Positions 43,901-50,926 are shown, numbered from the stretch's first letter. The stretch: DNA of 64,000 bases from Lysobacteraceae bacterium 2PB (GCA_005502915.1 SCMT01000004.1:1-64000); one strand, 5' to 3'. The notes: a model not told the origin generated them from the letters alone. Translations and numbers: made by a program.

Positions 43901-44116
43901 AAGGTAGAGACCTGTCTGATTTGACAGGTTGGTGGGTGGGGGGCGATAGGTTGTGCCGATGCCGGATAAATAAATGAGTAGTAGGCCGCGTGGAGTGCCT
44001 GCTGTTACTATCTATTTGATTTTCATGGCAGGCCGCCGCTCATGGTTTGCGCGAACAGCCGCGTCCGACTTGTTGTCCGGTGCCGTGTTATGCGTCAATT
44101 TGGGGTCTAATCGTAG
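43901..44116. other. Gene-free entry side of the cassette cluster
   Basis: Holds a weak hairpin (ACCTGTC/GACAGGT, 43910-43929). It also has a GTTATGC box at 44087-44093 preceded by partly dyad-symmetric sequence (44056-44086). That could be a remnant attC or attI side but lacks a matching left box, so I do not call it. No integrase gene or fragment is seen. Confidence 0.4.
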
Positions 44117-44689
44117 TTAGCCATCAAGGGGGAATGATGACTGAGTTCGTGGTTTCCGGGCCTCACCTTGTTCCGCTTTATAAGGGAAAGGTCGGAAGAA
44201 TTGTTCGTGGTGAAGAAGGGGACGAATTCTTCCGAAAGCACCCGTCGCTCAGACCAAAGTCTGGTTGCTATCTCTTCGCAATGCGATCGGGCGGCGGAGT
44301 GACCCCAATGTACGTGGGAAAGGCTACAAAGAGCTTCGGGAAAGAGTGTTTTACTCCCCACAAGCTTGCCAAGTGCAACGAGATTCTCGCGGATTACTCA
44401 AAAGGGAGCTTGGTCCTCTTTCTGTTCGAATCTCCATCTGGTAAGAAGGCGCCTACCTATCAAATCGACCTGCTGGAAAACTTCCTAATCCAGTCGGCAC
44501 TATCAGTGAATGACGAGCTTCTGAACATCAAGAAGACTAAGCAGGAACGCTGGAGCATCCGAGGCATAATTCGCTCAAACGGAACCAAGGCAAGTAAGTC
44601 TGCAAAGGCCGCTGCCAGCATGCTCGGCCTTTGATGGCTAACAATTCGTTTAAGCCGACGCCGCTTCGCGGCGCGGCTTGACTCAGGTG
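44117..44689 (+). mobile_element. Integron gene cassette 1 (GIY-YIG gene)
   Basis: The left boundary is G/TTAGCC at 44116/44117. The TTAGCC start is exactly complementary to GGCTAA of this cassette's own attC R'' box (44636-44642, GGCTAAC), the complementarity expected when a cassette circularises. It contains one gene on the cassette strand and ends at the G of GTTAGGC (44689). Confidence 0.8.
44134..44634 (+). CDS. GIY-YIG-like nuclease domain protein (integron cassette gene)
   Basis: A 166-residue protein. A GIY-YIG-type core runs from about 43 to 135: GCYLF (44-48), YVGK (60-63), a following basic stretch (FTPHKLAKCNEI), acidic Glu115 in LLENFLIQ and terminal ELLN (Asn131). This order is the family pattern (GxY...YxGK...E...N). 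The canonical helix-1 Arg is not obvious, so catalytic activity is uncertain. A basic C-terminus (SIRGIIRSNGTKASKSAKAA) could bind nucleic acid. Codon use is AT-richer than the neighbours. It starts after AAGGGGG and ends 1 bp before the attC box. Confidence 0.75.
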   Translation: MMTEFVVSGPHLVPLYKGKVGRIVRGEEGDEFFRKHPSLRPKSGCYLFAMRSGGGVTPMYVGKATKSFGKECFTPHKLAKCNEILADYSKGSLVLFLFESPSGKKAPTYQIDLLENFLIQSALSVNDELLNIKKTKQERWSIRGIIRSNGTKASKSAKAAASMLGL

Positions 44690-44695
44690 TTAGGC
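44636..44695 (+). other. attC recombination site (59-base element) of cassette 1
   Basis: R'' box GGCTAAC (44636-44642) and R' box GTTAGGC (44689-44695) bracket a near-perfect dyad. AAGCCG-A-CGCCGC (44653-44665) pairs with CGGCG-CGGCTT across a TTCG loop, with an unpaired base in the arm as expected for the extrahelical bases read by IntI. Length and spacing match the classical 59-base element. Recombination occurs between G44689 and T44690. Confidence 0.9.
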
Positions 44696-45086
44696 GTTTC
44701 TATTTCTTGTAAGGCTCGTGTGCATTAAGGAGTGATGTTCATGGTTTCGCTTATTGAGCTGATTGCTGTGGTCGTCGTAATGTGCGGTCTATCAACGTGC
44801 ATAACGATTTTTGTGGTTGGCGCTAATGCGTCAAGAAATCAGCGGTTCATGGAGCATCTAGAGCACAGGATAATTCTTCTTCAGCGCGCAGAGTTCGATC
44901 GTCAAGTTGCGTTGGAGCAGGAGAAGTGGCGTCGGGATTTCAAGGAATTGCCTCCAGTGAGTCTTGTTGATGATGTTCGGATGAGGTTTGATGTCTTCCC
45001 GCCGTTCAAGCAATGCGATGCGGAGTGGCAAGCGATACTGAACAAGGCGCGCAAATGATGTGTGCGCCTAAATACTAGCTCAATTG
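44690..45086 (+). mobile_element. Integron gene cassette 2 (membrane-anchored protein)
   Basis: Begins with TTAGGC at 44690, complementary to the GCCTAA of its own R'' (45066-45071), and ends at the G of the next GTTAGGC (45086). It contains one gene and a short terminal attC. The 397-bp length is typical of a single-gene cassette. Confidence 0.75.
44741..45058 (+). CDS. Small membrane-anchored protein (integron cassette gene)
   Basis: A 105-residue protein with an N-terminal membrane helix (LIELIAVVVVMCGLSTCITI, about residues 4-30). A charged helix with likely coiled-coil character follows (about 30-70; EHLEHRIILLQRAEFDRQVA, then LEQEKWRRDF), then a Pro-containing tail. No family is recognised. 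The ATG at 44741 sits 8 bp after AAGGAG (44727-44732); earlier in-frame GTG 44732 and ATG 44735 overlap the ribosome binding site. Its stop lies 7 bp before the attC box. Such cassette genes often encode toxins, immunity or defence proteins; none is claimed. Confidence 0.7.
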   Translation: MVSLIELIAVVVVMCGLSTCITIFVVGANASRNQRFMEHLEHRIILLQRAEFDRQVALEQEKWRRDFKELPPVSLVDDVRMRFDVFPPFKQCDAEWQAILNKARK

Positions 45087-45092
45087 TTAGGC
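45066..45092 (+). other. Short degenerate attC site of cassette 2
   Basis: GCCTAAA (45066-45072) is an R'' box with one mismatch to the complement of GTTAGGC (45086-45092). Only 13 bp separate the boxes, so the L'/L'' arms of a normal attC are missing. It is probably a deleted attC; the boxes and the exact continuation into the next cassette support it. Confidence 0.6.
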
Positions 45093-45112
45093 CTCATCAT
45101 CCTGTGATAGCG

Positions 45113-45667
45113 ATGCATACTCTGCTCAACTCACCTGCAACATGGAGTGCACTATTCGCGCTGGCATCGGCCATTGCAGCGTTCTCCACGTACAGAATCC
45201 ATAGGCGGAATTTATCTGCAAAATTTGTCGACCGTCTATACGAACTAAATAAACTTGTAATTGCAAACCCACAGAGCTTTGACAGATTTGTAAATGCACG
45301 ATCATGGAATGACGAGGCGCTAATTGGATTGCAAGGAAGTCAGGCGGGCGAGTATTATCGCGCAAAATCGTTCGCGTACTTCTTTCTTGACCTATACGAT
45401 GAGGTATGCGTTGCATATGGGGATCAACACGACAGCCCTCATCTCAGCGGCCCCTGGCTGGCGTGGAGAACGTTTATTCTTACAGGGGCAAAGCACCCTC
45501 TTATTAAGGCGCTTATTCTTGATCAATGTGTGATTGAGGCTTGCGGCCGAGATAGGCGAATACGGCCTAAAACGACAAGCGTCTTTCACGCGAAACTCTT
45601 GCATTTTTTATGTGATGCACAGACCGAGTGGTTTGATAAGCCGTTCGAGAAAGATGCCTTTTGGTAA
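45113..45667 (+). CDS. Membrane-anchored hypothetical protein (integron cassette gene)
   Basis: A 184-residue protein with an N-terminal hydrophobic segment (about 10-28; WSALFALASAIAAFSTYRIH) followed by a soluble helical domain. That domain has conserved-looking blocks FVDRLYELNKLVI, YYRAKSFAYFFLDLYDEV and GPWLAWRTFIL, which look like a membrane-tethered helical sensor or effector. No family is assigned with confidence. There is no good ribosome binding site near the ATG at 45113, a common feature of cassette genes. AT-rich codon use marks it as acquired. Confidence 0.65.
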   Translation: MHTLLNSPATWSALFALASAIAAFSTYRIHRRNLSAKFVDRLYELNKLVIANPQSFDRFVNARSWNDEALIGLQGSQAGEYYRAKSFAYFFLDLYDEVCVAYGDQHDSPHLSGPWLAWRTFILTGAKHPLIKALILDQCVIEACGRDRRIRPKTTSVFHAKLLHFLCDAQTEWFDKPFEKDAFW

Positions 45668-45685
45668 GGCCTTAACGCGAATTCG
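45668..45685 (+). other. 5' half of an attC site (truncated)
   Basis: GGCCTTAACGCGAATTCG directly follows the stop codon of the third cassette gene. It resembles the R''-L'' start of an attC (GCCTAACAATTCG type) with small insertions. The right half is missing and replaced by repeat DNA, so this cassette is probably locked in place. Confidence 0.5.
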
Positions 45686-45780
45686 TAGGGTGCATAAGCG
45701 AAGCGTCATGCACCTTTTTGGCGCGCAAAATCTGCGAGTCATGACGGCGCATGACGCCTTCGGCTTATGCGCCCTACGAA
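45682..45780. repeat. REP-type inverted repeat at the cassette cluster edge
   Basis: Arms TTCGTAGGGTGCATAAGCG...GTCATGC (45682-45711) and GCATGACGCC...CCCTACGAA (45749-45780) are inverted with a few mismatches. A half copy recurs at 46846-46882. It begins inside the truncated attC. No gene is present between it and 45964. Confidence 0.75.
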
Positions 45781-45887
45781 AGCCAAAAGCCTGCGCGGAA
45801 GCTGTGTCGTGAGGTGTTCCCCGTTGTCGTCCCATCATCGCATCGTGCTCGGCGCGTCAAGGTCGAGGCGAGCTGCGGTGCAGACCT

Positions 45888-45948
45888 TGACGCGCCTGCG
45901 CGCGATGCGGATTGGATTCGCCAACGGCGCCCACTCCGGGCGTCGGGC
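45888..45948 (+). repeat. 5'-flank repeat of the small-gene unit (second copy)
   Basis: Matches 281-338 over about 58 bp, ending just before the small gene at 45965. It probably carries the promoter of the unit. Confidence 0.6.
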
Positions 45949-45964
45949 GAAACGGAGTACCGTC

Positions 45965-46147
45965 ATGTCCAAGTCTCAGCAGAAGTTCCAGTCGTCCAAT
46001 GTCCTGCTGGTCGAAGTCCCGCCCCAGTTCATCGCTCTGTGCGAAGCCAGCGGCGTCAGCCCGCAGGCCGCGCTGTGCGGCATGGCCGCGATGGTCTGCG
46101 GTCTGCAATACGATGAAGAAAACCGGTTGGTGCCGCTGGAGAGCTAA
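45965..46147 (+). CDS. Small repeated-gene protein (60 aa)
   Basis: A 60-residue protein, MSKSQQKFQSSNVLLVEVPP..., with a hydrophobic centre containing Cys and Ala (ALCEASGVSPQAALCGMAAM) and the acidic end YDEENRLVPLES. No known domain is recognised. The ATG is preceded by ACGGAG. Two C-terminal remnants of the same gene exist in the window (115-159, 46885-46938), each followed by the same hairpin, so this is the intact member of an expanded family. The pattern recalls small orphan genes of Xanthomonadaceae, function unknown. Confidence 0.6.
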   Translation: MSKSQQKFQSSNVLLVEVPPQFIALCEASGVSPQAALCGMAAMVCGLQYDEENRLVPLES

Positions 46148-46162
46148 GGGGCATGAGGGTGG

Positions 46163-46190
46163 CCCGGGCGCGGTCGCTTCCGCGCCCGGG
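46163..46190 (+). terminator. Hairpin after the small repeated gene
   Basis: Perfect 11-bp stem CCCGGGCGCGG (46163-46173) with CCGCGCCCGGG (46180-46190) and a 6-nt loop. Same structure as 167-193. Confidence 0.55.
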
Positions 46191-46289
46191 ATCTTCGCGG
46201 CATGGGGGCGCCTTGCAGGGCGGCGCGCTACACTTCACACATCTGCACGCCTGTCCGGGGGGGTGCGCGAAGAGTGCGGGTCGAAATCG

Positions 46290-46802
46290 ATGACGATTTT
46301 CAACAAAGATTCATTCCCGTGGTCTGATCTGGATTTCAGGCTGCTGAGAGATGGTGGCGTCGTTGCCTATCATGCCGATGCGGTCCTTGCTGATGATCTG
46401 CAGTGGTTCGAGCGCCAGGGATACCTCGTCCTGCAGTTCGATGGGCGTGCATGGTCGAATGAATCCGCTTTCCATGAAAGCATCTCACGCGCCTTGGAAT
46501 TTCCTTCCTATTGCGGCAGCAATCTCGATGCATTCAATGATTGCATGAGGGATTTCGATGTCCCCTTGGATGGAGGGCTCGTGTTTGTCATTCGCAATGC
46601 AGGTGATGTCCATCTGCAATGCGAGTGGTTTCACTTCGTCCTCCAGATTTTGGCTGATGTGGTTCGACTCAACCTGCTCTTCGGTCGCCGATTCCTCGTT
46701 CTGTTGCAATCCGAGAATCCTGCGATCGTGTTTCCAGATCTTGGTGCTTTTACTGTGCAGTGGAATCCGCGGGAATGGCTGAATTCGAGTCGCGGACTGT
46801 AG
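46290..46802 (+). CDS. Barstar-family (barnase inhibitor-like) protein
   Basis: A 170-residue protein carrying the barstar signature: YLVLQFDGRAWSNESAFHES, then ISRALEFPSYCGSNLDAFND, matching the (F/L)P-YYG-NLDALWDCL-type helix-loop of ribonuclease inhibitors. It continues with a beta-alpha part ending QWNPREWLNSSRGL. Barstar proteins bind and block extracellular ribonucleases of the barnase or polymorphic-toxin class. No ribonuclease gene is adjacent, so it is an orphan immunity gene in this window. The ribosome binding site is weak. Confidence 0.8.
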   Translation: MTIFNKDSFPWSDLDFRLLRDGGVVAYHADAVLADDLQWFERQGYLVLQFDGRAWSNESAFHESISRALEFPSYCGSNLDAFNDCMRDFDVPLDGGLVFVIRNAGDVHLQCEWFHFVLQILADVVRLNLLFGRRFLVLLQSENPAIVFPDLGAFTVQWNPREWLNSSRGL

Positions 46803-46845
46803 GCGAGCAATGCGCCTTCTCTGAAATGCACGGAATCGGTGAATC

Positions 46846-46882
46846 ATGACGGCGCATGACGCCTTCGGCTTATGTGTCCTAA
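46846..46882 (+). repeat. Half copy of the REP-type repeat
   Basis: The sequence TCATGACGGCGCATGACGCC and its continuation repeat 45739-45775 with few changes. It runs straight into the small-gene remnant at 46885. Confidence 0.7.
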
Positions 46883-46884
46883 GA

Positions 46885-46938
46885 CTGCAATACGATGAAG
46901 ACAACCGGCTGGTGCCGCTGGACGGCCCCGCCGCGTGA
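46885..46938 (+). pseudogene. 3' remnant of the repeated small gene (copy C)
   Basis: Codons read LQYDEDNRLVPLDGPAA, then stop at 46936-46938. They match the end of the intact gene (LQYDEENRLVPLES). The 5' two thirds are missing and repeat DNA lies directly upstream. A weaker hairpin follows (46949-46955 with 46962-46968). Confidence 0.75.
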
Positions 46939-47112
46939 TGCTTCACCGGGCGCGGCTCATCCCGCGCCTTGGTTCGTGATGGTGATGCCTCGGTGCAACG
47001 CTTTGTCCGTGGCGGTACGAAAAGCCGGTGCGATGAGTTGCACCGTAATGTGCTGATGTTGGCTCGTCCAGGCGTGGCGCATGATGGATTCACTGCCACC
47101 CGCAATCTTTCA

Positions 47113-47188
47113 CCGTCGTCCCGGCGCAGGCCGGGGCCCAGCCTTGAGCGCTTCAAAAGCGGGATCCCGGTCTGCGCCGGGATGACGG
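47113..47188. repeat. REP-type inverted repeat
   Basis: Arms CCGTCGTCCCGGCGCAGGCC... (47113-47139) and ...GGTCTGCGCCGGGATGACGG (47161-47188) are inverted with few mismatches. Part of the 691-bp gene-free stretch 46939-47629. The rest of that stretch shows decayed REP sequence near 46981-47050 and otherwise nothing. Confidence 0.7.
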
Positions 47189-47629
47189 GGTTGGGCAACC
47201 CGTGTGCGGCGCCTGTGAGTCCGGCAGGATGGATTCCGCTTGTGCGGAACCCTCCGTGCAGCGTTCCATGACGCCCAGCGGCCTTGCGACCACATGCCGA
47301 GGTCGGCCTACGCCTGTCCTGTCCGGAATCTGATACCGCAATGATCCTGAAGTGTGCTGTCCGGCGGCAGGGTGCCATGGAAGCATGGTGTCGTCCGGTT
47401 CAAGGCAGAACCGCTTGCAGGGAGACAGGTACGTTGAATCCCGTTCCGGATTCGCCGCAATGAAGGTGGCCGCGTCAGGCCCGGCAGGGGCCGCGCGCTG
47501 ACTGACTACATGCGGCGTCTACGCAGGTCGTCACGCGGAGATCTTCGCGTGCGGCCCAATCACCTTTCCATCCATCCCCGACGTCGGCGCGATCGTGACG
47601 CCGTGCGTCCGATTGCACAGGAGACGGAC

Positions 47630-48529
47630 ATGTCCAGGCAATTCCAGTTGTTGCAGCGCATCGCGCCTGCGAGCGATCAGGTCATCGACAACCTCGGCCT
47701 GCTGGCCGAGTTCACCGGGACCTGGGTCGGCAGGGGATTCAATCTGATTGCGCGCCCGAACAAGCAGGGCGGCAGCGTCTTCTTCCTGATGCTCAACGGC
47801 ACCAGCGAGACGCTGGAGTTCACGCCGATCGGCGGCGCGGTGCCGAATCGCGGATCGGTGCAGGACGACATCTTCATCCATGGCCTGAGCTACCTGCAGC
47901 GGGTCAGCGACCTGGACACCTACGCGCCGCTGCACATCGAGCCGGGCTTCTGGCTGCACGTTCCGCCGACGACCGATCCGCCTGCCGACGAGTCCTACGT
48001 GCGCCTGTCGACCATCCCGCACGGCGACTCGCTGGTGGCGCAGAGCGTGTTCGCCACCGAGGTGCCGGGCCCGCCGGTGCTGGCACCCGTCGATAGCCTG
48101 CCGTTCCTGATCGTGCCGGGCACGCCCATTCCGGGCCTGAACCAGGTGCCGAACCCCGATCCGATCAAAAAACTCGGCTACGTCGACCCGTATCTGAATC
48201 CAAAGCTGCCGCCGAGCGTGATCACCCAGCATTCGGCAGCGGAGATCGTCGCCAACCCGGTGCTGTTGCTGCAGGAAGCCATTGCGCACCAGCAGATCGA
48301 TCGCACCGTGGTCATCGAAGTCTCCAGCGCGAACCAGGGCGGCATCCTGAACATTCCGTTCGTGGTGAAGAACGCCGACACCGTGCAGATGGATTCGATC
48401 TTCTGGATCGAGACCGTCAACACTGGGCAGACCACCTTCCAGCAGCTGCAGTACGTGCAGCGCGTGATCCTCGACTTCGACGGCATCCACTGGCCGCACA
48501 TCTCGGTCGCGACCCTGGTCAAGCAGTGA
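47630..48529 (+). CDS. Hypothetical protein with lipocalin/FABP-like N-terminus
   Basis: A 299-residue protein without signal peptide. The N-terminal part LGLLAEFTGTWVGRGFNLIA followed by SETLEFTPI has the rhythm of a lipocalin/nitrobindin-type beta-barrel start (GxW motif). The middle is Pro-rich (VPNPDPIKKLGY..., PKLPPSVI) and the C-terminus is beta-strand-rich. The ligand or reaction is unknown. Good AGGAGA ribosome binding site before the ATG at 47630. Confidence 0.65.
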   Translation: MSRQFQLLQRIAPASDQVIDNLGLLAEFTGTWVGRGFNLIARPNKQGGSVFFLMLNGTSETLEFTPIGGAVPNRGSVQDDIFIHGLSYLQRVSDLDTYAPLHIEPGFWLHVPPTTDPPADESYVRLSTIPHGDSLVAQSVFATEVPGPPVLAPVDSLPFLIVPGTPIPGLNQVPNPDPIKKLGYVDPYLNPKLPPSVITQHSAAEIVANPVLLLQEAIAHQQIDRTVVIEVSSANQGGILNIPFVVKNADTVQMDSIFWIETVNTGQTTFQQLQYVQRVILDFDGIHWPHISVATLVKQ

Positions 48530-48820
48530 CGCCATCGTCCCGGGCGTGGTAGGCGAGGCCGGGTCCATGGACGGGAGCGACTGGGACGGACGCATGCGCC
48601 GCATCGGGTTCGCTTCGCAATGAAGCGAACCCGACGCCGTTCGACCGCAGCGCATGCCTGATTTGTCGCTGCGCACAGCGACCGCGATTCCCGCCGGCAT
48701 GCTGCACGGACCGGCGCGCGCCATGCCGCAGATATCGCCCATGCGCAAGCTTGTGGCCGCTCACCATCTTCCGCATCATGGCCCGCTCCGGAATCCCCCG
48801 TCCGGCCAGCGAGGAAGGCG

Positions 48821-49567
48821 ATGATCGATCCGAAGCGATGTTCCCTGGCGTGGTGCCTGGTGCTTGCCATGACCACTGCGGCCTGTGCTTCGCCCCGGCC
48901 AGCCGAAGCGCCGCAGGCCGCTCGGCAGGTTGAGATGGCGGACGCGCGCCTCGGATCGCATCGCTTCCGCATGCCGGTGGAGATGTTCCGCTACGGGATC
49001 GCGCCGCAGGGCGAGCGGCGCTTCGAGATGATGCTGCGCCTGCCGGAGCAGTCGCCGGTGGCGGTGGAGCCCGTGCCCGGCAGCGTGGAGCAGGCGATGC
49101 TGCTGTCGGTGGAGGTGGTGCGCATCGATGGCGTGCCGGTGTCGCACATGCTGTCGTTCTGGCTGCGCGAGTCGCCGCCGGATGCGTCGCCGGATCCGCT
49201 CGGCGGCGATCTGCCGCGCGTGACCGGCGATTCCACGCACGGGCTGCGCGCGTTTCCGGTCGCGGAGGACGCATCGACCCGCAGCGATGCGCGCGATCGC
49301 TTCCTCGGCCCACAGACGCAGCGGCCGGTGCCGAGCTTCATCGAATGCACGCCGCGCGCGCAGCCCGATGGCGTGGCGCTGGTCGACGGCCGCGCAGTGA
49401 AGCAGGGCGACGGCGGCATGATCGCGACCTGCGACCACGCTTTCCTGCTCGAAGACGACCTCGCCGTGCACCTGCGCTATGCGCGCGTGCACCTGCCGCA
49501 GTGGCGCGCCATCGAATCCCGCATCGCCGCGCGCCTGCGCGAGGCGAAGGCGGCGGCGCGCCGATGA
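48821..49567 (+). CDS. Predicted immunity lipoprotein of the T4SS effector pair (X-Tfi-like)
   Basis: A 248-residue lipoprotein. The signal sequence MIDPKRCSLAWCLVLAMTT ends in the lipobox TAAC (Cys22), so it is anchored in the periplasmic face of a membrane. The rest has no known domain and several paired Cys (IECTPRA, IATCDHA). It has a very strong GAGGAAGG ribosome binding site and lies 60 bp upstream of an XVIPCD-tailed protein. In Xanthomonas and Stenotrophomonas, antibacterial effectors are encoded beside periplasmic lipoprotein immunity proteins. Immunity is therefore inferred from context. Confidence 0.7.
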   Translation: MIDPKRCSLAWCLVLAMTTAACASPRPAEAPQAARQVEMADARLGSHRFRMPVEMFRYGIAPQGERRFEMMLRLPEQSPVAVEPVPGSVEQAMLLSVEVVRIDGVPVSHMLSFWLRESPPDASPDPLGGDLPRVTGDSTHGLRAFPVAEDASTRSDARDRFLGPQTQRPVPSFIECTPRAQPDGVALVDGRAVKQGDGGMIATCDHAFLLEDDLAVHLRYARVHLPQWRAIESRIAARLREAKAAARR

Positions 49568-49627
49568 TGCGCGCGCCGCACGTCATCCAAGCATCGCCAA
49601 CGCAACACGACACATGAGCGCATCGAC

Positions 49628-50926
49628 ATGAGCGGATTGAATCGCCAGGACCTCGAGATCCTTCGCCACTATGCCGAGCAGGGCAATCGCGAGCTGTACT
49701 GGAACTACCTCGCGCAGCAGCGCGGCAACGACGGCTACGGCCTGCTCGCGCTGGGCGTGGTGCGCAACGACAACGTGCCTGGCCAGGTCGCCAACATCTA
49801 CGCGCAGAACCGGGCGCGCGAAGACGGCGTGAACATGGGCGAACGCCAGTGGCAGCAGTTTGGCGTGGACCTGGTGCGCGCCGATCTGGCCGCGCGCGAG
49901 CGCCAGCTGGAGGCGGGGCGCCCGGACCTCGCCCTGAACCTGCCGGTGCGCGATGTGCAGCGTGCGCATGACGACACCTTCCGTGCGCACGGCATCAGCC
50001 CCGATGCGTGGACACCGCGCCTGCTGCTCGATGCCTCGCGCCGCCATGGCGGCGAGGCCGAGGCCGAGCGCGTCTGGACGGGCATGATGGACAACAGTTA
50101 CCTCGGCATCGGTCGCGGTATCGGCACGCTGGGCGATGCCGCGCATCGCTACAACGACGCCCAGTTCAACGCCGCTTCCTACCTCGCCGATGTGACCCAG
50201 GCGCGCGCCGAAGCGGCGGTGTCGCGGGCGAACACCGATCCGAACGTGATCGGTGCGACGAGCGTCTACCACATGTACAGCCCGCGCGACGGCAGCTGGG
50301 CCCTGGTGTCCGGCGGTGGCATGGGCATGCCGCACATCCGCGAGGTCACCGATCCGGCGCGCATCGCCGAACTGAACGACGCGCGTGCGGTCCGTATGGA
50401 GCGACAGCAGATGCGCGACGATTTCCATCCGGCCGACCCGAACCGCAATCGCCCGATCATGCGCAGCCCGTGGACGCTGGCCGATAACGACCACGCGCCG
50501 TCCGATCCGCGCATGCCGGAGCATCCGCGCCATGCGATGTACCAGCAGATCGAGCAGGGCGTGGAGCGGCTGAGCGCGCAGGCTGGCGGCGTGCCGGCCG
50601 AGACCAACGCGCGGATGACGATGAGCCTCTACGCGCTGGCGACCGAGCGCGGTCTGTCGTCGGTGGATCATCTGGTGCTCAACCGACAGGGCACCGAGCA
50701 TGCGGCGGGTTCGCGCGTGATCCTGGTGCAGGGGCAGGATCCATCCGATCCGGCCAATCGCCTGGCGCACATGGGCACCGCCGATGCCGTGGGGCGCCCG
50801 GTCGAACAGTCGCTGCAGCAGGCGCAGGCCATCGAACAACAGCAGACGCGCCAGGCGGAGCTTGCCCGGACGCAGGAGCCTGCCATCGCGATGGCCGCGC
50901 GCGAGGCGCCGACGCGGGTGCTCTGA
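49628..50926 (+). CDS. Predicted T4SS antibacterial effector with XVIPCD-like tail (X-Tfe-like)
   Basis: A 432-residue protein with no signal peptide. The N-terminal part (about 1-290) starts MSGLNRQDLEILRHYAEQGN, then RELYWNYLAQQRGNDGYGLL; I do not recognise an enzymatic domain there. The C-terminal part (about 300-430) fits the Xanthomonadales VirD4-interacting domain: MYQQIEQGVERLSAQAGG, then LYALATERGLSSVDHLVLN, then RVILVQGQDPSDPANRLAHM and a Gln-rich end (QQAQAIEQQQTRQAEL). This tail recruits effectors to the VirD4 ATPase for injection into rival bacteria. The lipoprotein upstream is its likely immunity partner. Confidence 0.85.
   Translation: MSGLNRQDLEILRHYAEQGNRELYWNYLAQQRGNDGYGLLALGVVRNDNVPGQVANIYAQNRAREDGVNMGERQWQQFGVDLVRADLAARERQLEAGRPDLALNLPVRDVQRAHDDTFRAHGISPDAWTPRLLLDASRRHGGEAEAERVWTGMMDNSYLGIGRGIGTLGDAAHRYNDAQFNAASYLADVTQARAEAAVSRANTDPNVIGATSVYHMYSPRDGSWALVSGGGMGMPHIREVTDPARIAELNDARAVRMERQQMRDDFHPADPNRNRPIMRSPWTLADNDHAPSDPRMPEHPRHAMYQQIEQGVERLSAQAGGVPAETNARMTMSLYALATERGLSSVDHLVLNRQGTEHAAGSRVILVQGQDPSDPANRLAHMGTADAVGRPVEQSLQQAQAIEQQQTRQAELARTQEPAIAMAAREAPTRVL

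Larger units (their letters stand above)
45087..45685 (+). mobile_element. Integron gene cassette 3 (right end truncated)
   Basis: Starts TTAGGCC at 45087. The R'' box after the gene is GGCCTTAAC (45668-45676), which matches the expected GGCCTAAC apart from one extra T. The L'' part GCGAATTCG follows and is cut at a REP-like palindrome starting at 45682. The downstream half of the attC is not present. Confidence 0.6.

Noticed and set aside
44056-44093. A GTTATGC box with partial dyad symmetry upstream of cassette 1 as another attC or attI.
   Set aside because: The R-box is one base off consensus, no complementary GCATAAC left box is found, and the cassette-end complementarity test places the left boundary at 44117 instead.
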